The notes beneath the pieces were generated by a model. That model did not search any database, was not told where the DNA came from, and worked only from the letters and a program-made list of their open reading frames with translations. 64,000 nucleotides of DNA, taken from positions 1 through 64,000 of the forward strand of contig JAEXGT010000032.1 of assembly GCA_023450615.1 (NCBI GenBank), written 5' to 3'. Origin of the DNA: Pseudomonadota bacterium. Lineage in GTDB: Bacteria; Pseudomonadota; Alphaproteobacteria; Rhizobiales; Beijerinckiaceae. Positions within the stretch are counted from its first letter, which is position 1. Each line of letters opens with the position of its first letter. Below, one piece after another: positions 8,324 to 17,618 of this stretch. A program made the position numbers and the translations under genes.

Positions 8324-10120
8324 TCAGGTACGGATTCCCATTTTCCGCAGGAGCCGACGCATCTTCCGTCCGATCAAGCCTGCGAAGACCTGTGGGACGA
8401 AAGTGCGCCTCGCGCCGTCGATGATGGTGCATTCCGGCAGGACGCAGATTGTATGCAGTCCGTTCGGATAAGGACCGTGGGGATCGGGCTTCAAGACGGC
8501 CGTCGCTTCCTCGGCAAAATCCGATGGGGTGAGCGTCAAGACCCGGTTTATGACAACGGCCGCTCCATATCCGGTGGAGCAATCCTGCGCCGGTCGATAG
8601 AGTTCGCCTTCATGCACGAACGGTGTGCCGGCAGGGCGGCTGGAGCGGATATCCGTCTTCAGCGGATTCGCATCGTGAGGCGTCCAAGGCCCACTTAGCT
8701 CATCCGCGTACCAAGCAAACAGAGTGCTGTTGGATCCCGCATCCTGGCTCGTGCAGAGCAGCCACCAACGGCCATCGTGGCGAAACACCGTCGAGTCCAC
8801 TGCCGGGAAGTCATTGATCAAGGTCGCAACCTTGGTCCATTCCCGCAGGGATGCTCCCGCGCGGAAGAGCGAGACCTCCCTGGCCTCGAATGTCTCAGGA
8901 ATGCAATAGATATGTCCTTCGTGTTCGAACAGGAACGGGTAGGACATGTGACAGGGAAGCTCGATGACCGGGCGCAGGTCTCCAAACGTCCTTCCATCCG
9001 GACTCTCGACGATAGAGATGCGCCCCCTCTCCTGCTTCCAGGGATATTCCTCGGCCACAATCGTCATGCCGCCGGACCCGTCGGCGTGGGCCATGGCAAA
9101 CGGATCGGCAAGGAACACACCCTTCGTCTCAGGCAGCCAGCGCACGGCCTGCGGCATCACACCGGATACGATTCCGGATCGACGGTTCTGACCCAGATTC
9201 AGCACCTCGTGAATCGGAGCATCGATGATGCCGACATTCCATTGCTGTTGATGGGAAAGCCACTCGACCGTGTTCTTCAGCCAAGCTCTTGCGGATACCC
9301 AGCCGAAGCGCAACATCTCGACATCGCTCGGAAGGCGGGCGGTGAGTGCTCTCGCCGCCAATGGTGCGCCATCGAGATATCCTGTCTTTCCTCTCTGTAT
9401 CTCTCGGCAAACCTGTTGCGGCCAGTCCGAGCTGCCGAAGAGGACATTGTCGCGGCTTCGGGCGTAGGATCGGGCGAAGGTTTTGAAGTAACCACGACGA
9501 AGGATGACGCCTGTCTCCGATCCGTCGACCTCACGTTGGAGGACAGCGCCGGTCACGGGATCCTGATTGAAGATTTCCCAGAAGCCGATGGGAGCTCCCC
9601 CATATTTCTCAGGATCTCCGAAGCGGAACGACCAGACGCCATGGCGCGGGATATTCAGGATCTCACCCTGCAAGCGGTTCGGCGTGAATTGCAGCACGAA
9701 ATCCAGATCATGCCGACGGATCTCATCCAGATCACCGGCATTGAACCGGTTCAGCTCTGTTCCGGCCTGTCCGGTGGAGAACCGGATCGCCGGCAAGCGC
9801 CCGAGCGATGAAGTCATATCCACGGGCGTCGCAGCTTTGGAGGACCGCGCGACAAGAGCTTTATCGTAAAGGCTCCACAGCGTAGATGCCTTTTGTGGGG
9901 GCAGCCTTTCTTGAGCATCCTCAACGATCAGAAGAACGGCGACAGCCTCACCTTTTTCCTGAATGCTTTCTATGCAGCGTGCTTGCCATGAAGGAAGAAC
10001 TGTTCCGGAGCAAATAATTCCATATCGCAGCAATCGCTTGCCATCGAGATCAATCGCATTGACCACCATCACGTCCTCACGTCGCGATCCACTCGGCTGA
10101 AGGCCGTCGGCCCGGTTCAT
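8324..10120 (-). CDS. Formyltransferase-like / beta-propeller (GINT1-type) polysaccharide protein
   Basis: 598 residues. The N-terminal third (about 15-230) resembles the formyltransferase-like module seen in glycan clusters (HDLDFVLQFTPNRLQGEI, GVWSFRFGDPEKYGG). The C-terminal half (about 290-580) looks like the five-bladed propeller related to glycosyl hydrolase family 43 and the N-terminus of glucosamine inositolphosphorylceramide transferase (PFLFEHEGHIYCIPE, DGRWWLLCTS, LYRPAQDC). Proteins of this layout occur in exopolysaccharide loci and are thought to add or transfer a sugar or acyl decoration; the reaction is not established. The start overlaps the stop of the glycosyltransferase at 10117 (ATGA), while an internal ATG at 10069 with a GAGGA site is an alternative start. 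Confidence 0.75.
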   Translation of the reverse strand: MNRADGLQPSGSRREDVMVVNAIDLDGKRLLRYGIICSGTVLPSWQARCIESIQEKGEAVAVLLIVEDAQERLPPQKASTLWSLYDKALVARSSKAATPVDMTSSLGRLPAIRFSTGQAGTELNRFNAGDLDEIRRHDLDFVLQFTPNRLQGEILNIPRHGVWSFRFGDPEKYGGAPIGFWEIFNQDPVTGAVLQREVDGSETGVILRRGYFKTFARSYARSRDNVLFGSSDWPQQVCREIQRGKTGYLDGAPLAARALTARLPSDVEMLRFGWVSARAWLKNTVEWLSHQQQWNVGIIDAPIHEVLNLGQNRRSGIVSGVMPQAVRWLPETKGVFLADPFAMAHADGSGGMTIVAEEYPWKQERGRISIVESPDGRTFGDLRPVIELPCHMSYPFLFEHEGHIYCIPETFEAREVSLFRAGASLREWTKVATLINDFPAVDSTVFRHDGRWWLLCTSQDAGSNSTLFAWYADELSGPWTPHDANPLKTDIRSSRPAGTPFVHEGELYRPAQDCSTGYGAAVVINRVLTLTPSDFAEEATAVLKPDPHGPYPNGLHTICVLPECTIIDGARRTFVPQVFAGLIGRKMRRLLRKMGIRT

Positions 10121-11229
10121 GGCTTCAGGCTGTAGGCCGCGAGCGTATCTGAAACCATCTGCTCGACGGTGAGCCTCGAGATGACCAGGTCTCTCGCTGC
10201 CTCACCCAACCGCAACCTGAGTGTTCCATCGGCAGACAATTCCTCGAGCCCACTCGCGATTGCGTTCGGATCGTTCGGCGCCACCAGCAGAGCCGTTTCG
10301 CGATCCACGAAGATCTCAGGAATTCCTCCGACTTTGGTGGCGAGGATAGGCAGCCCCATTCTGGCGGCCTCCAAAGCCGTATAAGGCAGCCCTTCCGATC
10401 GGCTCGGCATGCAGAGAACATCCAACTCGGACATTACCGCAGCGATATCCTGCCTGAAGCCGAGAAGATGGATCTGGGAACGGAGATCCGCTTCGTCGAT
10501 CAATCTCCTGAGATCGTTCTCCTCCGTGCCTTCTCCCACGATGACGGCCTGCACGAAGCACCCTTTGTCTCTCAACCGTGCAATGGCCGAGACCAGGATG
10601 TCGTATCCTTTGACTTTCTGTATGCGGCCGATGAAGCCTATGAGAAACTGAGTCTCGGATATTCCGAGCGTCTTCCTGATCCCCATCTCACGCGAGTTGC
10701 AAAAAGGCGTCGGCACACCATTGTAGCTGAGTGTGATCCGGCTCGGGGCCACTCCCAGCGAGATCAGATAATCCTGGATGGACTTCGAGACTGCGATGAA
10801 CCTGAGACCCATCAGACGGCAAAGATGGAGTACACCCTCGTGGGTACGCCGCCTGAGAAAGCCCCTGTGCGCGACACCGTAAACCGAATGCACAGTGGCG
10901 ACTTGCGTTTGAATCCGCGATAGTTTCGCTGCAATCGCACCCCATAACTGAGACTGCGGATTGTGAGCGTCTATGACGTCGGGCCGAAACTCGCGAGCAA
11001 TTCGCATGATATCGAGCACAATACGAGGATCATGCCTGCGCCTTGCAATGCCATGAATCGGCACTCCGTATCGCTGAAGCAACTTGGCAACCTGACTGCC
11101 CCTCAGAACGGCGACCATGACCTCGCATTGCTCCTTCACGCCAACCGCCATATCGACGACACGCGTATCTACGCCGCCATGGCGCCTCGACAGGTCCACG
11201 ATCAGAATGCGTTTCTTCTCTGTCATCAT
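10117..11229 (-). CDS. GT4-family glycosyltransferase
   Basis: About 370 residues with two Rossmann halves (GT-B). Seen are the N-terminal IVDLSRRHGGVDTRV loop, HNPQSQLWG, and the C-terminal donor-site region FIGRIQKVKGYDILV, MPSRSEGLPYTALEAARMGLP and GGIPEIF. The SEGLPYTALEA segment is the E-x7-E signature of GT4 enzymes. The start was set at the ATG at 11229; the longer frame begins with TTG and has no supporting upstream site. It would transfer a sugar from an NDP donor during assembly of the repeat unit at the cytoplasmic membrane. It is coupled by a four-base overlap to the formyltransferase-like gene downstream. Confidence 0.88.
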   Translation of the reverse strand: MMTEKKRILIVDLSRRHGGVDTRVVDMAVGVKEQCEVMVAVLRGSQVAKLLQRYGVPIHGIARRRHDPRIVLDIMRIAREFRPDVIDAHNPQSQLWGAIAAKLSRIQTQVATVHSVYGVAHRGFLRRRTHEGVLHLCRLMGLRFIAVSKSIQDYLISLGVAPSRITLSYNGVPTPFCNSREMGIRKTLGISETQFLIGFIGRIQKVKGYDILVSAIARLRDKGCFVQAVIVGEGTEENDLRRLIDEADLRSQIHLLGFRQDIAAVMSELDVLCMPSRSEGLPYTALEAARMGLPILATKVGGIPEIFVDRETALLVAPNDPNAIASGLEELSADGTLRLRLGEAARDLVISRLTVEQMVSDTLAAYSLKP

Positions 11230-11392
11230 GAGAGCAAGGACCTCGAAAGGTGGGAGTGCGATCAACCAAGCGTTTTCTTTTGTCAGAGGCCATCAAGTTT
11301 GGCTTGCAAGCACGCTTCACTTGACTGCTACTTATACGCCCTCCCCTCATTTCCGGAAAACTGCTAAACATGGGTAGTCGGGAGTAGCCATT

Positions 11393-12391
11393 ATGATCCA
11401 TGCAAGACTTCGCTTTCCCATCGTTGTCGCAGCTGCTCTTTTCCAGGTTGCAGCCACCGATGCCGATGCAGCGACGCTGTATGTATCCACGACCGGCAAC
11501 GACGCGGACCCCGGAACGCGCAGCCAGCCGTTTCGCACGATTTCTCAGGCGGCACAGAGCGCGGTGCCGGGCACGAAGATCGTCGTGATGGGCGGCACCT
11601 ATAAGGAGGTCGTTCAGATACCCGTCGGCGGTTCTCCCGGAAACCCGATCACCATCGAGCCGGCGCCCGGGGAACAGGTCATCCTCGACGGCTCGGATTC
11701 CCCATCCAACACATCCCTCGTCCAGATCAACGCGAGTTACATCAACTTCCGGGGCTTCACAGTTCGCAACGCCAAGCGCAGCGGCATCGCGGCGTGGGGA
11801 ACTCACCATGTCAACATCACGAACAACAAGGTCTATGGAAACACACGCGCAGGGATCTGGATGGGCCACTCGGAGCCGGGTCAGTCCTACGACAATCTCA
11901 TCGCGCGCAATGAGGTGTGGGACAATTGCCAAGAGAACAGGTCGAGGACATGGGGCAGCGGATGGCCTCAAGCGATCGGACTTCATGCTTCGGACGGAAG
12001 CATCATCCAGGGCAACCGCGTTTATCGCAATTATTGCGAAGGCATTGGGATACAATCGACGCAAGGCGTGAAGATCATCGGGAACATCGTGTCCGACAGC
12101 TTCAGCGTCAATGTCTATCTCGATAACGCCCCTGGTACGATCGTACAGAGCAACAGGGTCTACCACACTTACGATTCGAATTTCTATCGCTATGGGAAAC
12201 CTGCCCGGGGCATCCAGATCGCAAACGAGTATACGGGCATCGAATTGCCGTCGAGCGGCATAACCGTACGCCACAACGTGCTGATCGGCGTCGGGGATGT
12301 CACATACGGCACCTACCAGAGAGGGTCAGGCCTGATCGACAGCGTGATCACTCCCAACACGGTTCTCAACCCGCCTGAAACACCCAAGTGA
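11393..12391 (+). CDS. Secreted right-handed beta-helix protein (Sec signal peptide)
   Basis: 332 residues with a Sec signal peptide (basic start, hydrophobic core VVAAALFQVAA, likely cleavage after about residue 26, DADA/ATLYV). The mature protein is a pectate-lyase-type beta-helix that matches the first 300 residues of the protein at 5820 almost block by block: YVSTTGxD, FRGFTVRNAKRSGI, GWPQAIG, EGIGIQS, FSVNxYLDNA, YRxGKxAxGI. It lacks the Ig-like and RTX parts. It is inserted, on the opposite strand, among glycosyltransferase genes. A role in cleaving, trimming or binding the polymer in the periplasm is plausible; no catalytic residues can be assigned by eye. Confidence 0.85.
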   Translation: MIHARLRFPIVVAAALFQVAATDADAATLYVSTTGNDADPGTRSQPFRTISQAAQSAVPGTKIVVMGGTYKEVVQIPVGGSPGNPITIEPAPGEQVILDGSDSPSNTSLVQINASYINFRGFTVRNAKRSGIAAWGTHHVNITNNKVYGNTRAGIWMGHSEPGQSYDNLIARNEVWDNCQENRSRTWGSGWPQAIGLHASDGSIIQGNRVYRNYCEGIGIQSTQGVKIIGNIVSDSFSVNVYLDNAPGTIVQSNRVYHTYDSNFYRYGKPARGIQIANEYTGIELPSSGITVRHNVLIGVGDVTYGTYQRGSGLIDSVITPNTVLNPPETPK

Positions 12392-12421
12392 CGTTTGTTC
12401 CTGCGCTTCTGGGAGGCGCGA

Positions 12422-13606
12422 TTAAGCCGCCACGTTGCCCTGCAGGATTCTGACAACGCGGTCGGCTGCGACTTTCCACGACCGTTCCGTATCGATCTTC
12501 TCTTTGGCAGCGGCGCCAAGCGACACGCGCGTATCGGGGCTTTCCAGCAGGTGGACCATCGCATCGCTGAGAGCTTCCGCATCATTGGGCGGAACGAGCC
12601 ATCCATTGACACCATGCTGGATCGCCTCTCCGAGTCCTCCCACGTCGGACGCAATCGCCGCGCGGGCCTGAGACTGGGCGAGCGCGAGAGCTCCACTTGC
12701 TGTCGCGGACTTGTATGGGAAGACGACAAATGAGGACAGCGCAACGAGAGAGCCCACCTCGTTCATCGGCACATACCGGGGGTCCAGGACCGTTTCTTGC
12801 TCGATGCCGAGATTCTCGATCTGCTCGCGCAGTTCCGCGACATTGAACTCCTGACATGGATATCCGACAATGAGCAATCGCGCCTTGCCTCTGGGGAGGC
12901 GAGAGAAGGCCTTGACCAGGATGTCCAGCCCCTTGCTGGGGCGCAAGCCGCCGAAGAAGAGGATGACCGGCTCGCCTTCCTGAAGGCCATACTTTCGAAG
13001 CAGGCTTTCTCGCTCTCGCTCATCCTCGGCGAAAATATTCTCCGGTCCATGAGGGATCCAGTAGGTGCTCACATTGGAAACGATTGAGCGCCTGAATTCG
13101 AGCATGACCTTCTCTGATAGAAATATGACGCCGACGAACCGGGTATAGAGGAATTTCATCAACTTCATGTTGACAAACTCGGACAGGCGGCCGCGCTTTT
13201 CTCTCAGGACGAATTCGTGACAGATGTCGATCAGGCGGTAGCCGCACCAGTGAAGGTAAGAGACAGCAGCGACTTCGATAGGATTTCTCAACAGCCCGAA
13301 TATCGTATAATCCGGCTTCTCCCGATGAACGATCCGAATGATGCGAGCCCATTCGCGCATCGTGATGCCGGCGCGCACGATCTTTCTCAAGAAGCGCCCC
13401 TTCGACCGCTTCTCGGGCGAGGCGACCCGCGACCAGAAGCGCAGCGAAGCATCGACGGCAAAGGAATGCGCCGTTCCTGCGAGCTCATAATTCCGGTTCG
13501 CCAGGACCGTAACGTCGGCCCCTGCCTCCTGAAGCGACGAGGCAAACTGGAAGGTGAAATGGAGAAGACCTCCACAATCATCCGTTTCGACAATGAGAAT
13601 CTTCAC
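12422..13606 (-). CDS. GT4-family glycosyltransferase
   Basis: 394 residues starting MKILIVETDDCGGL. The GT-B C-terminal domain shows ILFFGGLRPSKGLDILVKAF, LLIVGYP, VVFPYKSATASGALALAQ and SDVGGLGEAIQHGVNGWLVP. The usual acidic E-x7-E is replaced here by SATASGALALAQ, similar to the subgroup with S-A-S-G in that position. Its start overlaps the stop of the upstream glycosyltransferase gene by four bases, and it converges with the beta-helix gene 30 bases away. Acceptor and donor sugars are unknown. Confidence 0.88.
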   Translation of the reverse strand: MKILIVETDDCGGLLHFTFQFASSLQEAGADVTVLANRNYELAGTAHSFAVDASLRFWSRVASPEKRSKGRFLRKIVRAGITMREWARIIRIVHREKPDYTIFGLLRNPIEVAAVSYLHWCGYRLIDICHEFVLREKRGRLSEFVNMKLMKFLYTRFVGVIFLSEKVMLEFRRSIVSNVSTYWIPHGPENIFAEDERERESLLRKYGLQEGEPVILFFGGLRPSKGLDILVKAFSRLPRGKARLLIVGYPCQEFNVAELREQIENLGIEQETVLDPRYVPMNEVGSLVALSSFVVFPYKSATASGALALAQSQARAAIASDVGGLGEAIQHGVNGWLVPPNDAEALSDAMVHLLESPDTRVSLGAAAKEKIDTERSWKVAADRVVRILQGNVAA

Positions 13607-14733
13607 GATGCAATGCCCTTCAGCCCATACAGCGCGATCAGGCGCTCCACTTGCTTTTTAAGATCGAAATGACGCTCGACGCTTTCGCGAGCGGCATGGC
13701 CCAGCCTGTCGGCCAGTTCAGGATTCTGAATTATTCTTTCGCAGGCCGCGACCAGATCATCCTCATTCCCCGGCTCGACCAGGAATCCGGTCTCCTCGTC
13801 GGCAATCATCTCGGGAATTCCCCCGGTGCGGGAGGCGACAATCGGAAGCCCTGCGGCCATAGCCTCGATGATCACCGTCGGGAGCGCATCGAATAGGGTC
13901 GGAAGAACGAACAGGTCCGCCGATTGCATGAGATCCCGGATGTCCGATCGATGGCCTGCGAAGAAGACCTTGTCGCGACTGCCGGCGAGTTCCGCCTCGC
14001 GCTCCAGATTTTCTCTTTCGGGGCCGTCCCCGACGATCCAGAGATGAAGATTGGGGATGCGCCGGGACAGGATCGCATGCGCACGGATCAGATGGTGGAT
14101 CCCCTTCATCTTCCGGAGCACGGCCACGGTCAGCATGATGACAGGCGTCTCGTTCCCTTTTCCCTCGTCTCTTTTATGCTCAGCACTCCATTCGGAAAGG
14201 TTCAACCCATTCGGAATGACATGAACATTGCTCACCTTTGTCGGCGCATATTTCAGCGCTATGGCTCGCGCCTGATGCGTCAGGCAGACCAGTTCGCAAG
14301 GCAGGTACCTGATCAAGGCGAACATCAGCCGCAGCCGCAAGCCCTCCTTGCTCCATTGATTGGGCTCGTCGAGAGTATGGAGCGTGACGACCGTGCGGAT
14401 GCGTAGCAGAGCTCCGACGACGATCGAGGTAATCGTCGCATAGTGGAGGTGCGCGTGGATGGCATCCGGCTTCAGCCGTCTGATCGACAGAATGAATGCC
14501 ATCCACTGACGCAACTTCCAAAGCCGGGTAATCTGCACATGCAGTGTCGGGACGTTATGCCGGTTACAAGCCTCCAAGGCAGCGCTGCTGGCCCTCCCCT
14601 GAAGATAGACCACGGTGGCGTCCACCCCGGTCGCCGTAAGAGCGGCGGCGATATCCGACGTCGTCTTCTCCGCGCCCCCGGCCCCGAGACCGTCGATGAC
14701 AAGGGCGACTCTTCCGTTCTGCATGATCAGCAC
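13603..14733 (-). CDS. GT4-family glycosyltransferase
   Basis: 376 residues counted from a GTG at 14733; an ATG at 14724 (MQNGRVALVIDGLGAGGAEK) is an equally good start. Clear GT4 marks are GLGAGGAEKTTSDIA near the N-terminus, HAHLHYATITS, VIPNGLNLSEW, VAVLRKMKGIHHLIRA, LFVLPTLFDALPTVIIEAMA and GGIPEMIADEETGFLV. It belongs to the minus-strand exopolysaccharide operon between the Wzz-like gene and another glycosyltransferase, overlapping the latter by four bases. Confidence 0.9.
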   Translation of the reverse strand: MLIMQNGRVALVIDGLGAGGAEKTTSDIAAALTATGVDATVVYLQGRASSAALEACNRHNVPTLHVQITRLWKLRQWMAFILSIRRLKPDAIHAHLHYATITSIVVGALLRIRTVVTLHTLDEPNQWSKEGLRLRLMFALIRYLPCELVCLTHQARAIALKYAPTKVSNVHVIPNGLNLSEWSAEHKRDEGKGNETPVIMLTVAVLRKMKGIHHLIRAHAILSRRIPNLHLWIVGDGPERENLEREAELAGSRDKVFFAGHRSDIRDLMQSADLFVLPTLFDALPTVIIEAMAAGLPIVASRTGGIPEMIADEETGFLVEPGNEDDLVAACERIIQNPELADRLGHAARESVERHFDLKKQVERLIALYGLKGIAS

Positions 14734-14775
14734 TCATAAGTACGGCTTCTTTTCACCCAGGTCAGATATGACGCC

Positions 14776-16044
14776 CTAGGATGTGGCTCGATCGGTCTCG
14801 GACTGCATGCCCCGAGCGCTTGGCTCGAGGAATTGAGGCAAGGCCAGCACGGTTGTCGGCCTGAACCAGGCATATTCCGAGATGCTGCCGTAAGACTGCT
14901 CCTGCCTGCGTCGGCTGGCCCGGCGGAAAGCATCGAGCGCGGCAAGTCCGATGGAGAAGGCAAGGCCCGCGAGACCTCCCAGCAAGGCGGATGCGGCAAT
15001 GCTCAACCCGACAGGCTTGTCCGTGGAAGTCGCAGGATCGACGACACGGATGGTTTGATCGATGTTCGCGTCCGCCGACAGGCGCACTCTGTGATAGGCA
15101 CGGTTTGCCCGATCCGCATCTCCCTTCGCCTGTTCCACGGCGAGCTTCAGCGGCATGATAGCCGCATCTGCCTGGCTCAGCTCCGCCAGTCTCTTCTCGA
15201 TCAGTTTGAGCTGAAGATTACGCTGGCTTTGCACCTGCCGCAGCTCGACGCGGTTCGTCGTCCTCTCCGGCTCCGGCATCTGGAGCCTCGCCTTTCCGCT
15301 CAGCAGCGCGCTCCGCTCAGCATCCGGATCGACGATACCAAGCTTGTTCTTCATCTCGGCGAGTTCCATTTCAGCTGCCAGCAACCGGTTGTTTGCATCA
15401 GCGGCCCGCTCCGCCAACTTGGCGACTGGAACGTCCGGGAACAATGTCGAGCGGAAGGCGAGATACTCAGTCAAGAGGGTGTTCACGAAGCGAATGGCGA
15501 ACTCCCTGTTGCTGTGGTGCATTTCGACGGAAGCGACACTTGTGCCCTCGGCCATCTTGATGCTGACCCGCTCCCGGATCTGAGCGAGAACCTGATCCTC
15601 TGTCTCTTCCTTCGGCTGATTAAGCTGCGCGACGACCGATTGTGGCAGAAAGTCCTTGAGACTAGCAAGGAGCGGAGCGACGTGGCCGGCAAGCCAATCC
15701 CGATATTCGTTGGCCGGTTCAGAATTATTCCATGCCTCTTTCCCGCCGATGGAGCGGAGCGTCGCACGCAAGACCGATTTACTGCCAAGCAGCGAAAGTT
15801 CTGTGCTGACCGCGTTGGCCAGCTCCACGCGGACAGGATCACCCTCCCAGCCTTCCGAGACAGGATTCTTCACATAGTAGTTACTGTCGAAACGCATGAG
15901 CACCGAGGAGCGGACCTCATATTCCGGCGGCCGCAGCATCGCACCTCCCACCGCTGCTGCACTGAACAGAACAACGGTTATGAACAGCACGTACTTGTAT
16001 CTCCAAAGAGATCGCCGCAGATCGGCAAATGTCATCGTTCCCAT
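14776..16044 (-). CDS. Wzz/GumC-type chain-length determinant (polysaccharide co-polymerase)
   Basis: 422 residues. One membrane segment near the N-terminus (about 19-36, YVLFITVVLFSAAAVGG) and one near the C-terminus (about 350-372) enclose a large helical periplasmic domain with coiled-coil stretches (LLAAEMELAEMKNKL, LIEKRLAELSQADAA). This is the Wzz topology. After the second span only about 45 residues remain, without Walker motifs or a tyrosine-rich tail, so the tyrosine autokinase found in many such proteins is absent. It starts one base after the polymerase stop (TGACATG), so translation is coupled. It should set polymer length in the Wzx/Wzy pathway. Confidence 0.88.
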   Translation of the reverse strand: MGTMTFADLRRSLWRYKYVLFITVVLFSAAAVGGAMLRPPEYEVRSSVLMRFDSNYYVKNPVSEGWEGDPVRVELANAVSTELSLLGSKSVLRATLRSIGGKEAWNNSEPANEYRDWLAGHVAPLLASLKDFLPQSVVAQLNQPKEETEDQVLAQIRERVSIKMAEGTSVASVEMHHSNREFAIRFVNTLLTEYLAFRSTLFPDVPVAKLAERAADANNRLLAAEMELAEMKNKLGIVDPDAERSALLSGKARLQMPEPERTTNRVELRQVQSQRNLQLKLIEKRLAELSQADAAIMPLKLAVEQAKGDADRANRAYHRVRLSADANIDQTIRVVDPATSTDKPVGLSIAASALLGGLAGLAFSIGLAALDAFRRASRRRQEQSYGSISEYAWFRPTTVLALPQFLEPSARGMQSETDRATS

Positions 16045-16045
16045 G

Positions 16046-17524
16046 TCAAGCCCTCACCCTTCCCCGAAGTTTGCGTTCAAAATTTGGATCCCAAGCCAGT
16101 GCCGGAAGAGCCAATGCCGTTAATATGAGAAGCCACGGATACTGGCTGTAACCTTCATGAAGGAAGATCGATGTCGCCAAGTATCCGGCTAAAGCTGCGC
16201 CCCAAGCTCCGACCGCATTGGCCGCAGCGACGCGTCGTTGCCTTTGAAGGTATGAGAGCGTCTTGAGAATGGATGCGATCGTTAGCACCATCAATGTCGT
16301 AAAGAATGCGAGACCGACGAGACCACGCTCGGAGAGTACCTCAAGATACAGGTTATGCGTTTCCCGATCGGAGCCTCTCGCCATCAGTCCCTGAGCGACT
16401 GAGACTTCCTGGTAATAGCTCTTGAATTCGCCGTATCCGACGCCGAGCAGCGGGTTTCTTTCAATCACATAAGTCGCTGCTATCAGCTCGTTCGCACGTC
16501 CGGAGATCGCGGCATCCTTGCCGACGCCGCCCGTATAAACCTGCTTTATGCTGCTCAAGCCCGCATTGAACCGGTCCATGTAATGCGACGGCATCGCAAA
16601 CACACCGACGCCCCCGGCAATCACTGCAACCAGCATATGCCTTTTGCTGATGCGATGGCGGTTGATGAAGAGGAGAACCAGAAGGCTCGCAGCGGCGCCG
16701 AGCAATCCTCCACGCGAGAAGGTCATCAGCAACGCGGCCACGATGAGCGCGCTGGCTATCATGCCGAAGAAGGCATAGAGCCGATTGGCTCCCGAAATCA
16801 TGATCTGCAAGGCCAGAGGCAATGCAATGACCAGAATCTGTGCATAAAAATTGGGATCCGTCAGCGGTCCCGATGGCCGCCATCCATCGAGCTTTCCCGC
16901 AACATGCTGAACTGTCGCGATGGCGAACCCGCCGAAGTCCTGGGAGTATCCAGTATACACATACTGAACGATCGTCAGCGTCGATGTGAAGATCGCCGCC
17001 ATGACGATTGCCAGGCACATTCTATGGAACTGCCTCATCGAGTCGACCAGCGAGATCAGCAGTATTGTGATCAGGCAAATTTTTGCACTGTCCAGGGACT
17101 TGCCAAGCACGGCGCCTGGGTCGCGTGCGTAGAGAGCCGTTGCGGCCAGAGAGACCAAATAGACGGCACATACAAGAGATGGAACAAGGATCTGATCGAT
17201 CCTCTTTCCCGACAGATAATGGCAGAACGCGGCGGCTAACGTCATCAGCGCAAGCATGTCACCGAGGATTCTGATCCCGTGGCTGTCTGCGAGCACGGCG
17301 GAGGCATTCAGGAAGATGAGGATGGTGAAGGCTATGATGGCGAAGCCGGCATCGCGCACGATAACGATGGCCGTGATAAGCGCGAACGGAAACAACAGCG
17401 TGTATGCAGGAAGCCCGCTGAGAAACAGTGCAAAGATCGCCGCGCCGCTGATCAGCACGGCAACTGCTGCGACAACTGCCAAGGATACGGGTTGGTTATA
17501 TGCTTGAGAGTTGTCTTGCCCCAT
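16046..17524 (-). CDS. Wzy / O-antigen-ligase-like polymerase
   Basis: About 492 residues from the ATG at 17524, with an AGGA site upstream; ATGs at 17533 and 17557 are alternatives. It has many hydrophobic spans (11-12) and, in the second half, a large loop with the O-antigen ligase (Wzy_C) signature: SGRANELIAATYVIERNPLL, GVGYGEF, ETHNLYLEVLSERGLVGLAF. This inner-membrane protein would polymerise lipid-linked repeat units on the periplasmic side. Its position between the flippase and Wzz-like genes supports the polymerase role over lipid-A ligation. Confidence 0.86.
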   Translation of the reverse strand: MGQDNSQAYNQPVSLAVVAAVAVLISGAAIFALFLSGLPAYTLLFPFALITAIVIVRDAGFAIIAFTILIFLNASAVLADSHGIRILGDMLALMTLAAAFCHYLSGKRIDQILVPSLVCAVYLVSLAATALYARDPGAVLGKSLDSAKICLITILLISLVDSMRQFHRMCLAIVMAAIFTSTLTIVQYVYTGYSQDFGGFAIATVQHVAGKLDGWRPSGPLTDPNFYAQILVIALPLALQIMISGANRLYAFFGMIASALIVAALLMTFSRGGLLGAAASLLVLLFINRHRISKRHMLVAVIAGGVGVFAMPSHYMDRFNAGLSSIKQVYTGGVGKDAAISGRANELIAATYVIERNPLLGVGYGEFKSYYQEVSVAQGLMARGSDRETHNLYLEVLSERGLVGLAFFTTLMVLTIASILKTLSYLQRQRRVAAANAVGAWGAALAGYLATSIFLHEGYSQYPWLLILTALALPALAWDPNFERKLRGRVRA

Positions 17525-17618
17525 GGTGCTCATCCTGCGCTGTACCTTCTGCGGCATCGATACTGCGCGCATAACGAAGTCTTTAATCTATCGTTAAGGA
17601 AGTTTTTATGTAACTCCC

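Noticed and set aside
11030..12274. 414-codon open frame antisense to the second beta-helix gene
   Set aside because: Same shadow effect as in its paralogue. It also overlaps the start of the GT4 gene and has no family resemblance.
14833..16128. 431-codon plus-strand open frame opposite the Wzz-like gene
   Set aside because: Antisense shadow; the minus-strand protein has Wzz topology and coupled neighbours.
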